A DNA stretch of 64,000 nucleotides from contig JAJFGG010000016.1 of NCBI GenBank assembly GCA_021776235.1, positions 62,001 to 126,000 on the forward strand, given 5' to 3'. This DNA is from Alphaproteobacteria bacterium (GTDB taxonomy: Bacteria; Pseudomonadota; Alphaproteobacteria; GCA-2731375). How positions within the stretch are numbered: the stretch's first letter is position 1; every line of letters starts with the position of its first letter. The position numbers were made by a program, and so were the translations under genes. A model generated the notes under the pieces. The model was given only the letters and a program-made list of their open reading frames with translations. It was not told the origin of the DNA and made no database searches. This document shows, piece after piece, positions 44,215 through 53,317 of this stretch.

Positions 44215-45168
44215 CTAGATGAAGTCCAGCAGGCTCAATCGGCCTAACCGGCCAATAACCTGCATGGATGCGGTCAACGCCGTTTCGCCGGCCTTCATGT
44301 TGGTTACGGCCTCGGCGATGTCGACGTTTTCAATCTGGGATACAAATATATCAAGGAAATTAATTTCCTCTTGCTGCCGTTCAATTTGTTTTTCAAGCGC
44401 GCTTATATTCAGGCCATTCAGTTGCTCCGCGCTGCGGGCGGTACTAATCCCATTCACAGCACCGCTGAACTCACTAACCAGAAAGTCGACCTGATTGGGC
44501 GCCAAAGGATCGGTGAAGCTGCCGGCGGGCCCAAAGGCGCCGGCGCCCGATGGCAGGGTACCATTCTCGAATTGCTGGATGCGGCGAATGCTATCCAGCA
44601 GAGGCAGGGCGACATCGCTGGCCAGAACGCCGTGTTCCAAAACCCGGTTTTCATCCAGGCGCTGGGTCTGTTTAACAGCGTTATTGTCAAAGGCGTCAGC
44701 CGTCGTCGTCAAGGCCAGCAGCTCGGTCGTGGTCGAAATATTGATCGGCGAGGTATCGGTGCGGGTGCCGCTAAACAGAAAATTACCGTTCAACGTCGTA
44801 TCGAGCAGACCTATCAGCCGTTCCATGTGATTTGTCATATTGGCCACCAGCCCGACGCCACTATTCAGGTTGACCGTCTTGATCAAATCGTTGCGCAATT
44901 CATCGGCGATCTCGGCAATACCACCCAGGGCGGTATTCTGCAGTTCCAGACGGTTGGCCAATTCCTTATTGGCCCGAATGAAACTGTCTGTCCGGGCAGA
45001 TACGGTTCGCGACGACAGCAAGACGCTGCTCTCGCGGGCAATGGCCTTCAAGTCATCGCCATTTTTGCCAGTGGCAACCCGCGTCTGCTCAGTGCGCATA
45101 TATTCCTGATTGCGCAGCATTTGCGTCAAAAGTGCCTGGCCCTGGCTGAATGTCGAAATTCTGGTCAT
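44215..45168 (-). CDS. flgL: Flagellar hook-associated protein 3 (hook-filament junction)
   Basis: A 317-residue axial protein. Flagellin-like N-terminus MTRISTFSQGQALLTQMLRN and C-terminal helix VDIAEAVTNMKAGETALTAS, then VIGRLGRLSLLDF. It has the NGNFLFSGTRTDT hallmark typical of FlgL. Joins FlgK to the filament. It follows flgK by 24 bases on the minus strand and precedes the epimerase gene. Confidence 0.95.
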   Translation of the reverse strand: MTRISTFSQGQALLTQMLRNQEYMRTEQTRVATGKNGDDLKAIARESSVLLSSRTVSARTDSFIRANKELANRLELQNTALGGIAEIADELRNDLIKTVNLNSGVGLVANMTNHMERLIGLLDTTLNGNFLFSGTRTDTSPINISTTTELLALTTTADAFDNNAVKQTQRLDENRVLEHGVLASDVALPLLDSIRRIQQFENGTLPSGAGAFGPAGSFTDPLAPNQVDFLVSEFSGAVNGISTARSAEQLNGLNISALEKQIERQQEEINFLDIFVSQIENVDIAEAVTNMKAGETALTASMQVIGRLGRLSLLDFI

Positions 45169-45192
45169 GACATCATTTCCTAAAAAGCGCCG

Positions 45193-47286
45193 TCAAATTC
45201 TCAATAAGGTTTCGTACATCTCGTTCACCGCCGCGATAATGCGGGCGGCGGCGTTGTAGGCATTTTGGTATTGCACCATCGCCGCCAGTTCTTCGTCCAG
45301 GTTGATCCCGGTAACGCTGTCGCGGCGGAATCCAAGCTCTTGCTTGAGGATATTGCGATCCTCCGCCAGGCTGGAAATACGGTCCGCTTCCAAGCCGATA
45401 TTGGACAGGAAGAAGTTGCCATATTTGGCCAAGGTGGTCGTGGTTACCGGCAGATCGCCGGCGCCGGCAAAATTGGTTGTTTCCGACGACAGGGCAAAGA
45501 AGGCATTGACGCCCCGATTGTCACCGGAGTTCAAGGCCGGAATACCGGTGGCAGGGGCTGTGTCGAGCCGCGCCAAGGCAAATCCGACCGGATTGGCGTT
45601 GATGACGGAGTCGACCGTAATATCGAACGCGGCATCCATGCGGTAGTGATCACCAACGCCAAAAAAGTCGGAGAACGATTTAGCCGTGACGCCCCGTGTG
45701 GTGGTATCGCTACGCACCTTCATGTCATAGCTTTCGTAACCAACCGCAGGTGTCAGGACCAGCTTGCCGTTGCTGTCCATGGTGTATGTTCCATAGCCGG
45801 AAAAAGCCGTGTTCAGGTCGGTCAAGACGTTAGCCACGGTGCCGCCCACGGCGGAAAAATCGAGAGTATGGGACGCCGCCAGAATGCCCCCGGGGCCGCG
45901 AAATTCCATACTTACCGTGCCGGTGGCGCCAAAGCCATGGCCAGCCGCCGTTGTCAAACCGGTGTCAAAGTGCGGAATTTCGCGGGCCGAAAGCAGATCG
46001 TTCATGCCAAAAAAATGCGAGAAGCCCCGGCCGCCGCGGGCACTGGGGGTGGCGTCGGTTTGCGCTATGGCGACGCCATCGGTGCTGGTGGTCGCTGTGA
46101 AACTCATGACGCCATTGGCTAAGGCCAGGGTGCCACCGGCAACGTTGGCGTTAACGTCATCAATGACATCCTGTACGGTGACGAGACCGCCGGCACCAAA
46201 GTCTATCTCGTAAGACGAGGTCAAAAGGCTAGCGCTGTCCAGAACCGCAAAAGTTGCCTTGCCGGTAAAGCCATGAGCGTCGGTGGCCAGAATACCAACG
46301 TTACGGCCGGTCAAGGCATTGGGTGGTGGGACAGCGCTGTTTGCGTTGTGCACCTTGTTGATCAAATCCATGAAATTGGCGGATAACTCACCCAGGGACA
46401 GAGCGACTTCGGGTAGTTCCTTGTCCCGCATGTCCACCAGCCCTTTTAAGGTGCCGGCCCGCAGGTTGGGCTCCAACGCGACGCCTGTCGCCGCCGCCAG
46501 GCCGGTGGTCGCATCAACTTTGTGTACGGTAATGGAATTGAAGACGACGGTGGTCTCCACCTGGCCCGGCGGATTGTATTGGACAATGCGCGGCAGGTCG
46601 TCGATCAAAGCCAGGCCGGAAATCGTCGAGATCTCTACTTTATAGGTGCTCCGTTCCGTAACGCGGATATCAATGATATCGCTAACTTTTTCGATTGCCC
46701 TGGCGCGCTCTTCTTCCAGCGCCGCCGGATTTCCGCCGCTTTCCTTTTCATGGGAGATCAAGTTATTAAGGCTGTTGATTTGCGACAAGGCGTTGTTAAG
46801 AATGGCAATTTCACCGGTGATCTGGCTGTCGGCATCGCTACGCAAATTCAATATCTGATTGGCATAGCGGTCCAATGAATCCGCCATGCTCTGAATATCG
46901 GTCAAGGCGCCAATTCGCCGCGCCGCCTGGGTTGGATCCGTGGCCAGGGTGGCAAAGGCATCGAACATTCGGTCAATTTTACTGTTCAGGGACAAGACGT
47001 CGTCAGGCGTGCCAAACAATGACGACAGACGATCATATATTTCGCTCTGTTTCTGGTAATAGCCGTCATAGGCCGAAGCACCAATTAGTTCCTTGGTGAG
47101 AAACTTGTCCACGATGCGGCGGATTTCGCCAATTTCCACACCAGCACCAGTAGGACTTAACACCACTTCCTGACGGGCATAGCCAGGTGTGTTGACGTTG
47201 GCGATATTGGTCGACGTCGTGCGCAGAGCCGCCTGGTTGGTATTCAGGCCGCTCAAGGCGGTGCGTAGGACGGCATCAAGAGACAT
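45193..47286 (-). CDS. flgK: Flagellar hook-associated protein 1
   Basis: A 697-residue axial protein. N-terminus MSLDAVLRTALSGLNTNQAAL, then TSTNIANVNTPGYARQEVV, the rod/hook motif. The C-terminal helix is LDEELAAMVQYQNAYNAAAR, then IIAAVNEMYETLLRI. A strong GGAGG is nine bases before the ATG. The middle variable domain is longer than in enteric FlgK (about 550), typical of many alphaproteobacteria. It is the first gene of the flgK-flgL-epimerase unit. Confidence 0.97.
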   Translation of the reverse strand: MSLDAVLRTALSGLNTNQAALRTTSTNIANVNTPGYARQEVVLSPTGAGVEIGEIRRIVDKFLTKELIGASAYDGYYQKQSEIYDRLSSLFGTPDDVLSLNSKIDRMFDAFATLATDPTQAARRIGALTDIQSMADSLDRYANQILNLRSDADSQITGEIAILNNALSQINSLNNLISHEKESGGNPAALEEERARAIEKVSDIIDIRVTERSTYKVEISTISGLALIDDLPRIVQYNPPGQVETTVVFNSITVHKVDATTGLAAATGVALEPNLRAGTLKGLVDMRDKELPEVALSLGELSANFMDLINKVHNANSAVPPPNALTGRNVGILATDAHGFTGKATFAVLDSASLLTSSYEIDFGAGGLVTVQDVIDDVNANVAGGTLALANGVMSFTATTSTDGVAIAQTDATPSARGGRGFSHFFGMNDLLSAREIPHFDTGLTTAAGHGFGATGTVSMEFRGPGGILAASHTLDFSAVGGTVANVLTDLNTAFSGYGTYTMDSNGKLVLTPAVGYESYDMKVRSDTTTRGVTAKSFSDFFGVGDHYRMDAAFDITVDSVINANPVGFALARLDTAPATGIPALNSGDNRGVNAFFALSSETTNFAGAGDLPVTTTTLAKYGNFFLSNIGLEADRISSLAEDRNILKQELGFRRDSVTGINLDEELAAMVQYQNAYNAAARIIAAVNEMYETLLRI

Positions 47287-47673
47287 TGGCCATTACCTCC
47301 AATTCGCCAGGAAAAGCGCGGTCAAATTGCCCCGGTCATGGGCGCCATGCGTGGCAGGAATTGCCGTCGGTTCGCCCTTGGCCGTCCGGTTGGGCAAAAT
47401 GTACCGATCACAGAAAGCCAGCCGCGAATTCATTTCAATTGCGGTAAACCTTTGTTTTAAAGAGCTTACTTGTACTCGTGGCACAACGTGTTTCCTAACT
47501 GCTGGCTGCGTCGCATAACTTCCTGCCCTCAACCGTGCAACTTCGGTGCCAACTCGGCGCAGGCACAGGATTTGCGAAAAAAAACGCCCGGACAAACCGG
47601 GCGTTCTTTATTCAATCACTGAAAAATCTGGTGATAGAACCGTGGCAAACAGCCAAACTGTTAGATTGTCTGC
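47287..47673. other. Intergenic region between flgK and the Sel1 gene
   Basis: Contains the upstream region of flgK and the terminator of the Sel1 gene (listed). No sigma-54 -24/-12 pair of good quality and no CtrA box were recognised. One weak GG-N10-GC match near 47325 lacks the other consensus bases. Open frames here lack ribosome-binding sites and are not supported. Confidence 0.5.
47577..47604 (-). terminator. Rho-independent terminator of the Sel1-repeat gene
   Basis: On the minus strand an 8-base stem (ACGCCCGG with CCGGGCGT, loop TTTGT) is followed directly by eight T residues. It lies about 70 bases after the Sel1 gene stop in the right orientation. Confidence 0.88.
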
Positions 47674-48366
47674 CTAAACGGAGGCGTCCGCGCTCGCCTC
47701 TTGCAGACTGGCCAGAGTCTCTATCGCCGGTGCGTGGCCCTGTTCGGCCGCCGCGGCCATAAGTTCCATAGCGCGCTCGACATCCTGCTCCACGCCGTAG
47801 CCGTTGAATAGCATTACAGCCAGATTGAACTGGGCCGGCGCCAGACCTACGCTGCTGGCCAGTTCGTACAATTGGGCAGCCTTGGCCTCATCCTTGGGCA
47901 AACCCACACCGTTTTCCCACATCACGCCAAGATTAAAGGTGGCCACCGTGTAGCCAGCCTGTGCCGCCGTTGAATACAACTCCACCGCCTTGGCGAAATC
48001 CTGGGTAACTCCCTCGCCGCGCTCATACAGGCCAGCCAGATTGCACATGGCCGGCACGTGCTTTTTATCCGCCGCCCGGGTATACCAATATGCCGCCTCC
48101 GGGACGTCTTCTTCGACGCCCAGGCCGACCCCGTATAGGACACCAACACTGTATTCTGATTCGGTGTGGCCTGCATTGGCCGCCTTCAAAAAGTGATCAT
48201 GGGCGCGCTGATAGTCTTTCTCGAATCCGTGGCCCTGACTATGCAATTGACCAAGACGGAATTCCGCTTCGATGTCGCCATCTTCGGCCGCTTCGTGCCA
48301 CGCTTCCATGGCCGCTTGATACTCGCCGCGCTCAAAATGCTGGTTTGCGGTTTCCATTATCAACAT
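47674..48366 (-). CDS. Sel1-like repeat protein
   Basis: A 230-residue protein made of about six Sel1-like repeats of 36 residues, each with an A-x-x-x-x-x-G-x-x-x-A-x-x-x-L-G pattern. Examples are EAEFRLGQLHSQGHGFEKDYQRA and its neighbours, up to PAQFNLAVMLFNGYGVEQDV. Such solenoids bind proteins. No signal peptide is evident, so it is probably cytosolic. ATG at 48366 (MLIMETANQ) or at 48357. It is divergent from the fliK operon, whose control region holds a CtrA box. A role in flagellar control is possible but only by neighbourhood. Confidence 0.88.
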   Translation of the reverse strand: MLIMETANQHFERGEYQAAMEAWHEAAEDGDIEAEFRLGQLHSQGHGFEKDYQRAHDHFLKAANAGHTESEYSVGVLYGVGLGVEEDVPEAAYWYTRAADKKHVPAMCNLAGLYERGEGVTQDFAKAVELYSTAAQAGYTVATFNLGVMWENGVGLPKDEAKAAQLYELASSVGLAPAQFNLAVMLFNGYGVEQDVERAMELMAAAAEQGHAPAIETLASLQEASADASV

Positions 48367-48489
48367 CAGTGCTGCCTCTTGCTTGTACCTAACATACGCC
48401 GTCCTCTTGTGTTGCCCACGGACGAAGCGATGGAAAACACGCTGGGCATTCCGCGCCTATCTCATGCGCCAGCTATAAACCAGGGCCGT

Positions 48490-48505
48490 TTAAGAAATCG
48501 TTAAC
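48490..48505 (+). promoter_or_regulatory. Perfect CtrA-type box upstream of fliK and the Sel1 gene
   Basis: TTAAGAAATCGTTAAC matches the full alphaproteobacterial CtrA consensus TTAA-N7-TTAA, with the often-seen trailing C. It lies 200 bases before fliK and 125 bases before the divergent Sel1 gene. This is seen in the sequence; regulation by CtrA is inferred. Confidence 0.65.
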
Positions 48506-48645
48506 GACGTTTCCGGTCAAGGGCGGCAAAACACGCCGTGCGAGGCGGCAGGAATTTCCCCCAAAGGACAGCCTTGCCGGGTGGGCTAATTATCGTCGGC
48601 TGATGTTTAATACATAAATTCATAGGCTTAACTGAATTCGCCGGG

Positions 48646-48663
48646 TTGGCCCGTTAATTGCTT
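48646..48663 (+). promoter_or_regulatory. Sigma-54 promoter of the fliK-flgD-flgE operon
   Basis: TTGGCCCGTTAATTGCTT contains GG and GC exactly ten bases apart and matches the sigma-54 consensus TTGGCACR-N4-TTGCW with one mismatch. Predicted transcription starts around 48673, giving a 33-base leader before the fliK ATG. A FlbD-type enhancer-binding activator is encoded in this window. Confidence 0.75.
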
Positions 48664-48705
48664 CTGTTCCGTCGGTACCAACCCGCAAAATGGAAGCAAG
48701 CAAGA

Positions 48706-50418
48706 ATGAATTTCAACATCGCCAATCTAGGCTCCCTCCCAGCGGATTATATGACCGCATTAGAAAGCAACTTCGGTAATGCCAATCCAGGCAAACTGGA
48801 CGACGAACATTTCGCCCGGACCTTGCGCAATGAGAACAGGCGGGCCGAGCAGGCGGACGTCGAGGCCAAAGACCGCCACGCCGCCGAACGCAACGATGGC
48901 CGCGAAGACTTAGAGCGCGCCGAGCAGCCAAAGCACGATCGCTCGGAAAAGGCTGTCGAGGCCCAGTCGTCCGATAGCCGTCAACGCCATGCCGACGAAA
49001 ACAGCGGCGATGACAGCCATGATGATAGCGGGCAACAACGGCAGGCGGACAGGAATAGCGACAGCCGGTCCGAAGCCGATCAGTCGGAGCAGCGCGCTGA
49101 CGCCGATACGACAGCGCGGGATGCGGACCGCCGCACGGACGCTGACGCGGATGACGGCGCCGTACAAACCGCCCGCGCTGACGGTACCGCGGCGGCAGAA
49201 AACCAAAATCACCAAGAGGCGTCGGGACTACCGGCAACCGCGTCCACGGGACAGCAACTCGCCAATACAGCCGGCATCAATCAACCGAAAGCGCCCGAAA
49301 CCCTCATAAACCAAAACAACCAGGCAGCGCCGACCCCAGTGCCAGGATCCCAGGCAGCGCTGCCCGGCAACCCCGATTCTCTGGCCAACGGAGCCCTGCC
49401 GGTTCCCCTCGTGAAGAAGCTGGATCCGGCGAATCTTCAATCTGAAGATGCAGGCGCCGGCGATGGCGATGGCTTGAAGTTGGCGCAGCAGGCCCGGGCC
49501 CTAGCGAAACAGCAGGAATCACCACATCTACGCGGCGGACAAGTCAAACATGGCGGCGACATTCTGCCCGACGCTCTGCCCCGTCCGCAAACAGCCCGGA
49601 CCACCGCCGGCATTACCTCTGGGCAGCAAGTATCCAACCCCACACCGGACCCGGCAATCCCAGCAGTGAAGGTGGCGGGTATCATCGGTTCAAACGACGG
49701 TGCGGCAATGCAGAAACTGCAAACTGCCGCCGCACCCGATCGCGCGGGTCAGGCGGAATTGCCAGTATTGACGGCACGAGCCGACGGCAACCCTACCCCG
49801 ACACCACCGTCACCACAGGCTCTGGCCAGCCTGGGCGTGGATGGCGACAGTAAATCCAGCATGGCCGGTCTGGGCGAAGATGCGGGAAAATCCAGTGGCA
49901 ACAGTGCAAACTCCGCCAGCGCCGCTTCCGGCACTTCGAGCGCCTCAAAAGCGGCAAGCCTGGTCCAGCAAACCGCTACATCCGATATTCGCAGCCCGGG
50001 CATCCAGGTTGCCATGCATCTGTCAAAGGCGGTGCAGAACGGTATCGACCGACTGTCCATTCGACTGGATCCAGCGGAGCTGGGACGGGTCGACGTCAAA
50101 TTGGAAATTGGCCACGACGGCCGCGCCATAGCGCTGGTTGCCGCGGAACGCCCTGAAACCCTGGAACTGTTGCAGCGGGATGCACGCGCCCTGGAACGGG
50201 CCTTGCAACAGGCCGGTTTGGAAACCGATGCCGGCAGTCTCAGTTTTTCGCTGTCGCAGGGAGATCAGCAAGGCGGCGCTTTGGCGGATGGCTCTGAAAA
50301 TGGTGCCGACAGCGGCAAAGGCGATGGCAGTGGCCAAGCAGATGACGAAACATCCGCAGATGCCGGAGACGTCCTGCCGCAAGTGGTTTCGAACCGCGCC
50401 TTGGATATCAGTGTATAG
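48706..50418 (+). CDS. fliK: Flagellar hook-length control protein
   Basis: About 570 residues. A long, highly charged and low-complexity N-terminal half (Asp, Ala, Arg, Gln rich) is the expected molecular ruler region. The conserved C-terminal Flg_hook domain reads LSIRLDPAELGRVDVKLEI and ALERALQQAGLETDAGSLSF. FliK measures the hook and switches export specificity through FlhB. The ATG at 48706 lies just after the predicted sigma-54 leader. First gene of the fliK-flgD-flgE operon. Confidence 0.92.
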   Translation: MNFNIANLGSLPADYMTALESNFGNANPGKLDDEHFARTLRNENRRAEQADVEAKDRHAAERNDGREDLERAEQPKHDRSEKAVEAQSSDSRQRHADENSGDDSHDDSGQQRQADRNSDSRSEADQSEQRADADTTARDADRRTDADADDGAVQTARADGTAAAENQNHQEASGLPATASTGQQLANTAGINQPKAPETLINQNNQAAPTPVPGSQAALPGNPDSLANGALPVPLVKKLDPANLQSEDAGAGDGDGLKLAQQARALAKQQESPHLRGGQVKHGGDILPDALPRPQTARTTAGITSGQQVSNPTPDPAIPAVKVAGIIGSNDGAAMQKLQTAAAPDRAGQAELPVLTARADGNPTPTPPSPQALASLGVDGDSKSSMAGLGEDAGKSSGNSANSASAASGTSSASKAASLVQQTATSDIRSPGIQVAMHLSKAVQNGIDRLSIRLDPAELGRVDVKLEIGHDGRAIALVAAERPETLELLQRDARALERALQQAGLETDAGSLSFSLSQGDQQGGALADGSENGADSGKGDGSGQADDETSADAGDVLPQVVSNRALDISV

Positions 50419-50431
50419 GGAGCAGTAGAAA

Positions 50432-51112
50432 ATGGATATTTCAACAATCGGGGCCAGTCAGCTTGGCGCCGCCAACTCCGCAGCCGCGGATGCCGATGCC
50501 AAGTTGACGGATAATTTCGATACCTTCCTGAAACTGCTGACCACCCAGTTGGTGCATCAGGATCCCCTTGATCCAATGGACGCCAACCAGTTCACCGAGC
50601 AATTGGTACAGTTCAGCCAGGTCGAGCAATCGATCGAAGCCAACAAGCATCTAGAGCAACTGTTGGCATTAGCCTCGACCAATTCCGCCGCCGATGCAGT
50701 TTCCTACCTGGGCAAAAATATTGCCGCGGTGGGCAACACCAACATGCTTAGCAACGGCAAGGCCGAATACCAATACCGGCTGCCGGAGAAAGCGGACAGT
50801 ACAGCGATCACGATATCCGATGCATCCGGCAAACTGGTCTATGCCACCAATGGCAACGTTGACGCAGGGACCCATGACTTCACCTGGGACGGCAAAGACG
50901 GTCAAGGCAACAGCCTGGTCGACGGGGCCTACACAATCGAGGTCAGCTCGTCGAATTCCATCGGCGAGCCCATCGCGGTCGAGAATTTTGTTGCCGGCGT
51001 CGTCACCAGCATCGAGAACGACGAACAGGGTGTCTATCTGATGCTGCAGGACGTCGCCATACCAACCACTTCGGTGCGCAATATCCGCGAAACGGTAGCG
51101 ACCGGCACCTAG
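50432..51112 (+). CDS. flgD: Flagellar hook capping protein
   Basis: A 226-residue cap scaffold. The N-terminal conserved part is FDTFLKLLTTQLVHQDPLDPMD, then QFTEQLVQFSQVEQSIEANK. It is followed by a FlgD Ig-like/FLN fold containing GTHDFTWDGKDGQGN and DGAYTIEV. It is needed for polymerisation of FlgE. Gap of 13 bases after fliK. Confidence 0.97.
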   Translation: MDISTIGASQLGAANSAAADADAKLTDNFDTFLKLLTTQLVHQDPLDPMDANQFTEQLVQFSQVEQSIEANKHLEQLLALASTNSAADAVSYLGKNIAAVGNTNMLSNGKAEYQYRLPEKADSTAITISDASGKLVYATNGNVDAGTHDFTWDGKDGQGNSLVDGAYTIEVSSSNSIGEPIAVENFVAGVVTSIENDEQGVYLMLQDVAIPTTSVRNIRETVATGT

Positions 51113-51191
51113 TTAGCCGCCATTTAGAAATAAACAGATTGCAACACGATCGCACCGCCCAGCGCGGCGCATATAAGTTAAGGAGAGTATC

Positions 51192-52517
51192 ATGAGTCTT
51201 TACGGCGCCCTGTTTTCCGGTGTTTCCTCCCTTGCCGCCCAAAGCCAATCCATGGGCATCATCGCTGACAACATCACCAATGTGAACACCGTGGGTTACA
51301 AGGCAACGCGGGCCGACTTCTCCACCCTGGTCACGTCCAGCGGTACCGCTTCGAAATATTCGCCCGGCGGTGTCTCGTCCAATCCTACCGGCCTGATCGA
51401 CCGCCAGGGCCTGTTGCAGGCGTCGACTTCGCCCACAGATCTGGCGGTCACCGGCAAGGGTTTCTTCGTCGTCAATACCGCTCAGGTCCCGTCAGGGACG
51501 ACCGGCACATATCTTTATACCCGGGCCGGCTCGTTTTCCGCCGATTCGAATGGCTATTTGAAGAATACGGGCGGTCATTATCTCCAGGGTTATCCGTTCG
51601 ATGCAGCCGGCGCGCTGCCAACCAACCGCGCCCTGGGGTCACTACAATCCATCAACATCAGCAACTTGACCGGCACGGCGACGCCGACATCAACCTTGGC
51701 CATATCCGCCAACTTGAATTCTGACCAGACCCCCGTCGCCTATACGTTCGGCAACATGTCGGCAGGCACGGTGACGCCGGATTTTGAGCGCTCGGTGCAA
51801 GTATTTGACTCCAAGGGTGGCGCTCGGGCTCTGACTTTCGGCTTCGTCCGCAATAACGCCCTGGCCGCCAATCAATGGTCGGTGGAGATTTATGCCAATC
51901 CGGCTACCGATGTTACCAACGCCAATGGTCTGCTGAACACCGTGGGCACTTCGCTTCTGGCCTTCAATACAGACGGGACCCTCAATACCGCGACCACCAA
52001 TTTGCCCGCAACCCTGTCGATTACCACCTGGGCCGCGGCATTGGGGATCGCAAACTCGACCATTGCCGCCAACTACGGCACCAATTCCCAGGCCGACGGT
52101 CTGACCCAGTTTGCCAACCCATCGGCACTGATTTCGACCGATACCAACGGCGCGGTCTACGGTGCCTTGACCGGCGTCAGCGTCGCAGAAGGTGGCATCG
52201 TTACGGCATTGTTTGATAACGGCACGCGACAGGATATCTACCAGGCGCCGCTGGCCCTGTTTCCCAACGTCAATGGCCTGGAGGGCCGCACCGGCAACGC
52301 CTATATCGGAACCGTCTCCGCCGGCGATCTAACCTTGCAAGACGCCGGCAGCGGTGGCTCCGGTCTGATCAATGCTTCCAATCTGGAAGCCTCCACCGTT
52401 GATCTGGCCGAGCAGTTCTCGATCATGATCCAGACCCAACAGGCTTATTCGGCCTCTGCCCGAATTATTACATCGGCGGATGAAATGCTGGATGAGCTGA
52501 TCAGACTTGCCCGATAA
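51192..52517 (+). CDS. flgE: Flagellar hook protein
   Basis: A 441-residue axial protein. It starts SLYGALFSGVSSLAAQSQSM, followed by IIADNITNVNTVGYK. It ends with DLAEQFSIMIQTQQAYSASARI, then ITSADEMLDELIRL. Both terminal coiled-coil regions of hook proteins are complete. AGGAGA is seven bases before the ATG. Third gene of the operon; a strong hairpin follows its stop. Confidence 0.97.
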   Translation: MSLYGALFSGVSSLAAQSQSMGIIADNITNVNTVGYKATRADFSTLVTSSGTASKYSPGGVSSNPTGLIDRQGLLQASTSPTDLAVTGKGFFVVNTAQVPSGTTGTYLYTRAGSFSADSNGYLKNTGGHYLQGYPFDAAGALPTNRALGSLQSINISNLTGTATPTSTLAISANLNSDQTPVAYTFGNMSAGTVTPDFERSVQVFDSKGGARALTFGFVRNNALAANQWSVEIYANPATDVTNANGLLNTVGTSLLAFNTDGTLNTATTNLPATLSITTWAAALGIANSTIAANYGTNSQADGLTQFANPSALISTDTNGAVYGALTGVSVAEGGIVTALFDNGTRQDIYQAPLALFPNVNGLEGRTGNAYIGTVSAGDLTLQDAGSGGSGLINASNLEASTVDLAEQFSIMIQTQQAYSASARIITSADEMLDELIRLAR

Positions 52518-52529
52518 CTGCAGTATTCA

Positions 52530-52556
52530 GGTCCGGCGAGCAGGGGTCGCCGGGCC
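52530..52556 (+). terminator. GC-rich hairpin after flgE
   Basis: Ten-base arms GGTCCGGCGA and TCGCCGGGCC (one G-U pair) with a seven-base loop, 13 bases after the flgE stop. No T-tract follows, so it may be a weak or Rho-assisted terminator or an mRNA end protector. Confidence 0.5.
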
Positions 52557-52667
52557 GATCCGCGGCACAACTTTATCCTTAGCGCAGCATTAACTCTCTT
52601 CCTTAGCCAAAGTTTAAACGATGTCCGATAGCTTCTGGCCCATAGAGTACGAGGGACAATCAGTAAC

Positions 52668-53015
52668 ATGACACAGACGGCTAATCAGAATTCGGACCGC
52701 ATCATGGGGCCCCATGGCGAGCAGATCACCATGAGCGATCTGCCCCCGAGCAATACCAAACGCTGGGTTATCCGGCGCAAGGCATTGGTGGTCGCCGCTG
52801 TTCGCGGCGGCCTGATCAGTCTGGAAGAAGCCTGCCGCCGCTATGCCCTGTCAGTCGAGGAATTCCTGTCCTGGCAACAGGCAATTGATCGCCATGGCTT
52901 GCCCGGGTTACGCACCACCCGTACCCAGCTTTACCGCGACAGCGATCAGGAACATGAACAGAGGCATGATGACTTCCATCCAGGCGACAATTTCGCCGCC
53001 CCGGTTTCCGCCTAA
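52668..53015 (+). CDS. sciP: CtrA inhibitor SciP (DUF1153 family)
   Basis: A 115-residue helix-turn-helix protein. WVIRRKALVVAAVRGGLISL, EEACRRYALSVEEFLSWQQA and IDRHGLPGLRTTRTQLYR match the whole SciP/DUF1153 domain closely. SciP binds CtrA and DNA and shuts down CtrA-activated genes. The last about 20 residues (DQEHEQRHDDFHPG) are an unrecognised extension compared with the roughly 90-residue Caulobacter form. Like in Caulobacter, it sits beside hook genes. It is separately transcribed: a hairpin precedes it and a terminator-like hairpin follows. Confidence 0.93.
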   Translation: MTQTANQNSDRIMGPHGEQITMSDLPPSNTKRWVIRRKALVVAAVRGGLISLEEACRRYALSVEEFLSWQQAIDRHGLPGLRTTRTQLYRDSDQEHEQRHDDFHPGDNFAAPVSA

Positions 53016-53075
53016 CCGAAGTTCCCAAATCGCAATCAATTTCGCTGCAAATAATTGTAACAACAGGGCCTTTTA

Positions 53076-53107
53076 CCGGCCGTCATAGCCGACGCTGGCC
53101 GGCTTTT
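53076..53107 (+). terminator. Likely intrinsic terminator after sciP
   Basis: A six-base GC stem CCGGCC and GGCCGG around a 15-base loop is followed by CTTTTCC. It lies 60 bases after the sciP stop, before the fliF control region. Confidence 0.5.
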
Positions 53108-53178
53108 CCAACTTCAGATACGTCATCCGGCCGCCTGCGGCATGAGCGTGTGCAGGTGCTAAAGATTCCTCCCGCCCG

Positions 53179-53193
53179 TTAACCGTTTTTTAT
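53179..53193 (+). promoter_or_regulatory. Near-consensus CtrA box upstream of fliF
   Basis: TTAACCGTTTTTTAT matches TTAA-N7-TTAA with one mismatch in the right half. It lies 125 bases before the fliF start. CtrA directly controls fliF in Caulobacter, so the position is functionally plausible. CtrA occupancy here is inferred. Confidence 0.5.
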
Positions 53194-53199
53194 CACCCG

Positions 53200-53218
53200 C
53201 TAGGCATGATTTGCCTAG
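53200..53218 (+). promoter_or_regulatory. Inverted repeat upstream of fliF
   Basis: Seven-base arms CTAGGCA and TGCCTAG with loop TGATT lie seven bases after the CtrA-like box. Either an operator or a leader hairpin; the protein bound, if any, is unknown. Confidence 0.4.
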
Positions 53219-53317
53219 GCACGGGGACAGAAGACCCATCGACTGCCCATCGATAGAACGAACTGGCCAGAACAATTCGGCCGCGGCGTATGGCGTAACA
53301 GAGTTGGCGGAACTTAC

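Noticed and set aside
47312-47335. A GG-N10-GC spacing resembling a sigma-54 promoter before flgK
   Set aside because: Only the two dinucleotides fit; the TT before GG and the T-rich -12 box are absent, so it is likely chance.
47293-47595. A 100-codon minus-strand frame upstream of flgK
   Set aside because: It runs into the terminator of the Sel1 gene, has no plausible start signal, and its composition is not gene-like.
52585-52605. TTAA-like half sites upstream of sciP
   Set aside because: The two half sites are nine bases apart instead of seven, so they do not match the CtrA consensus.
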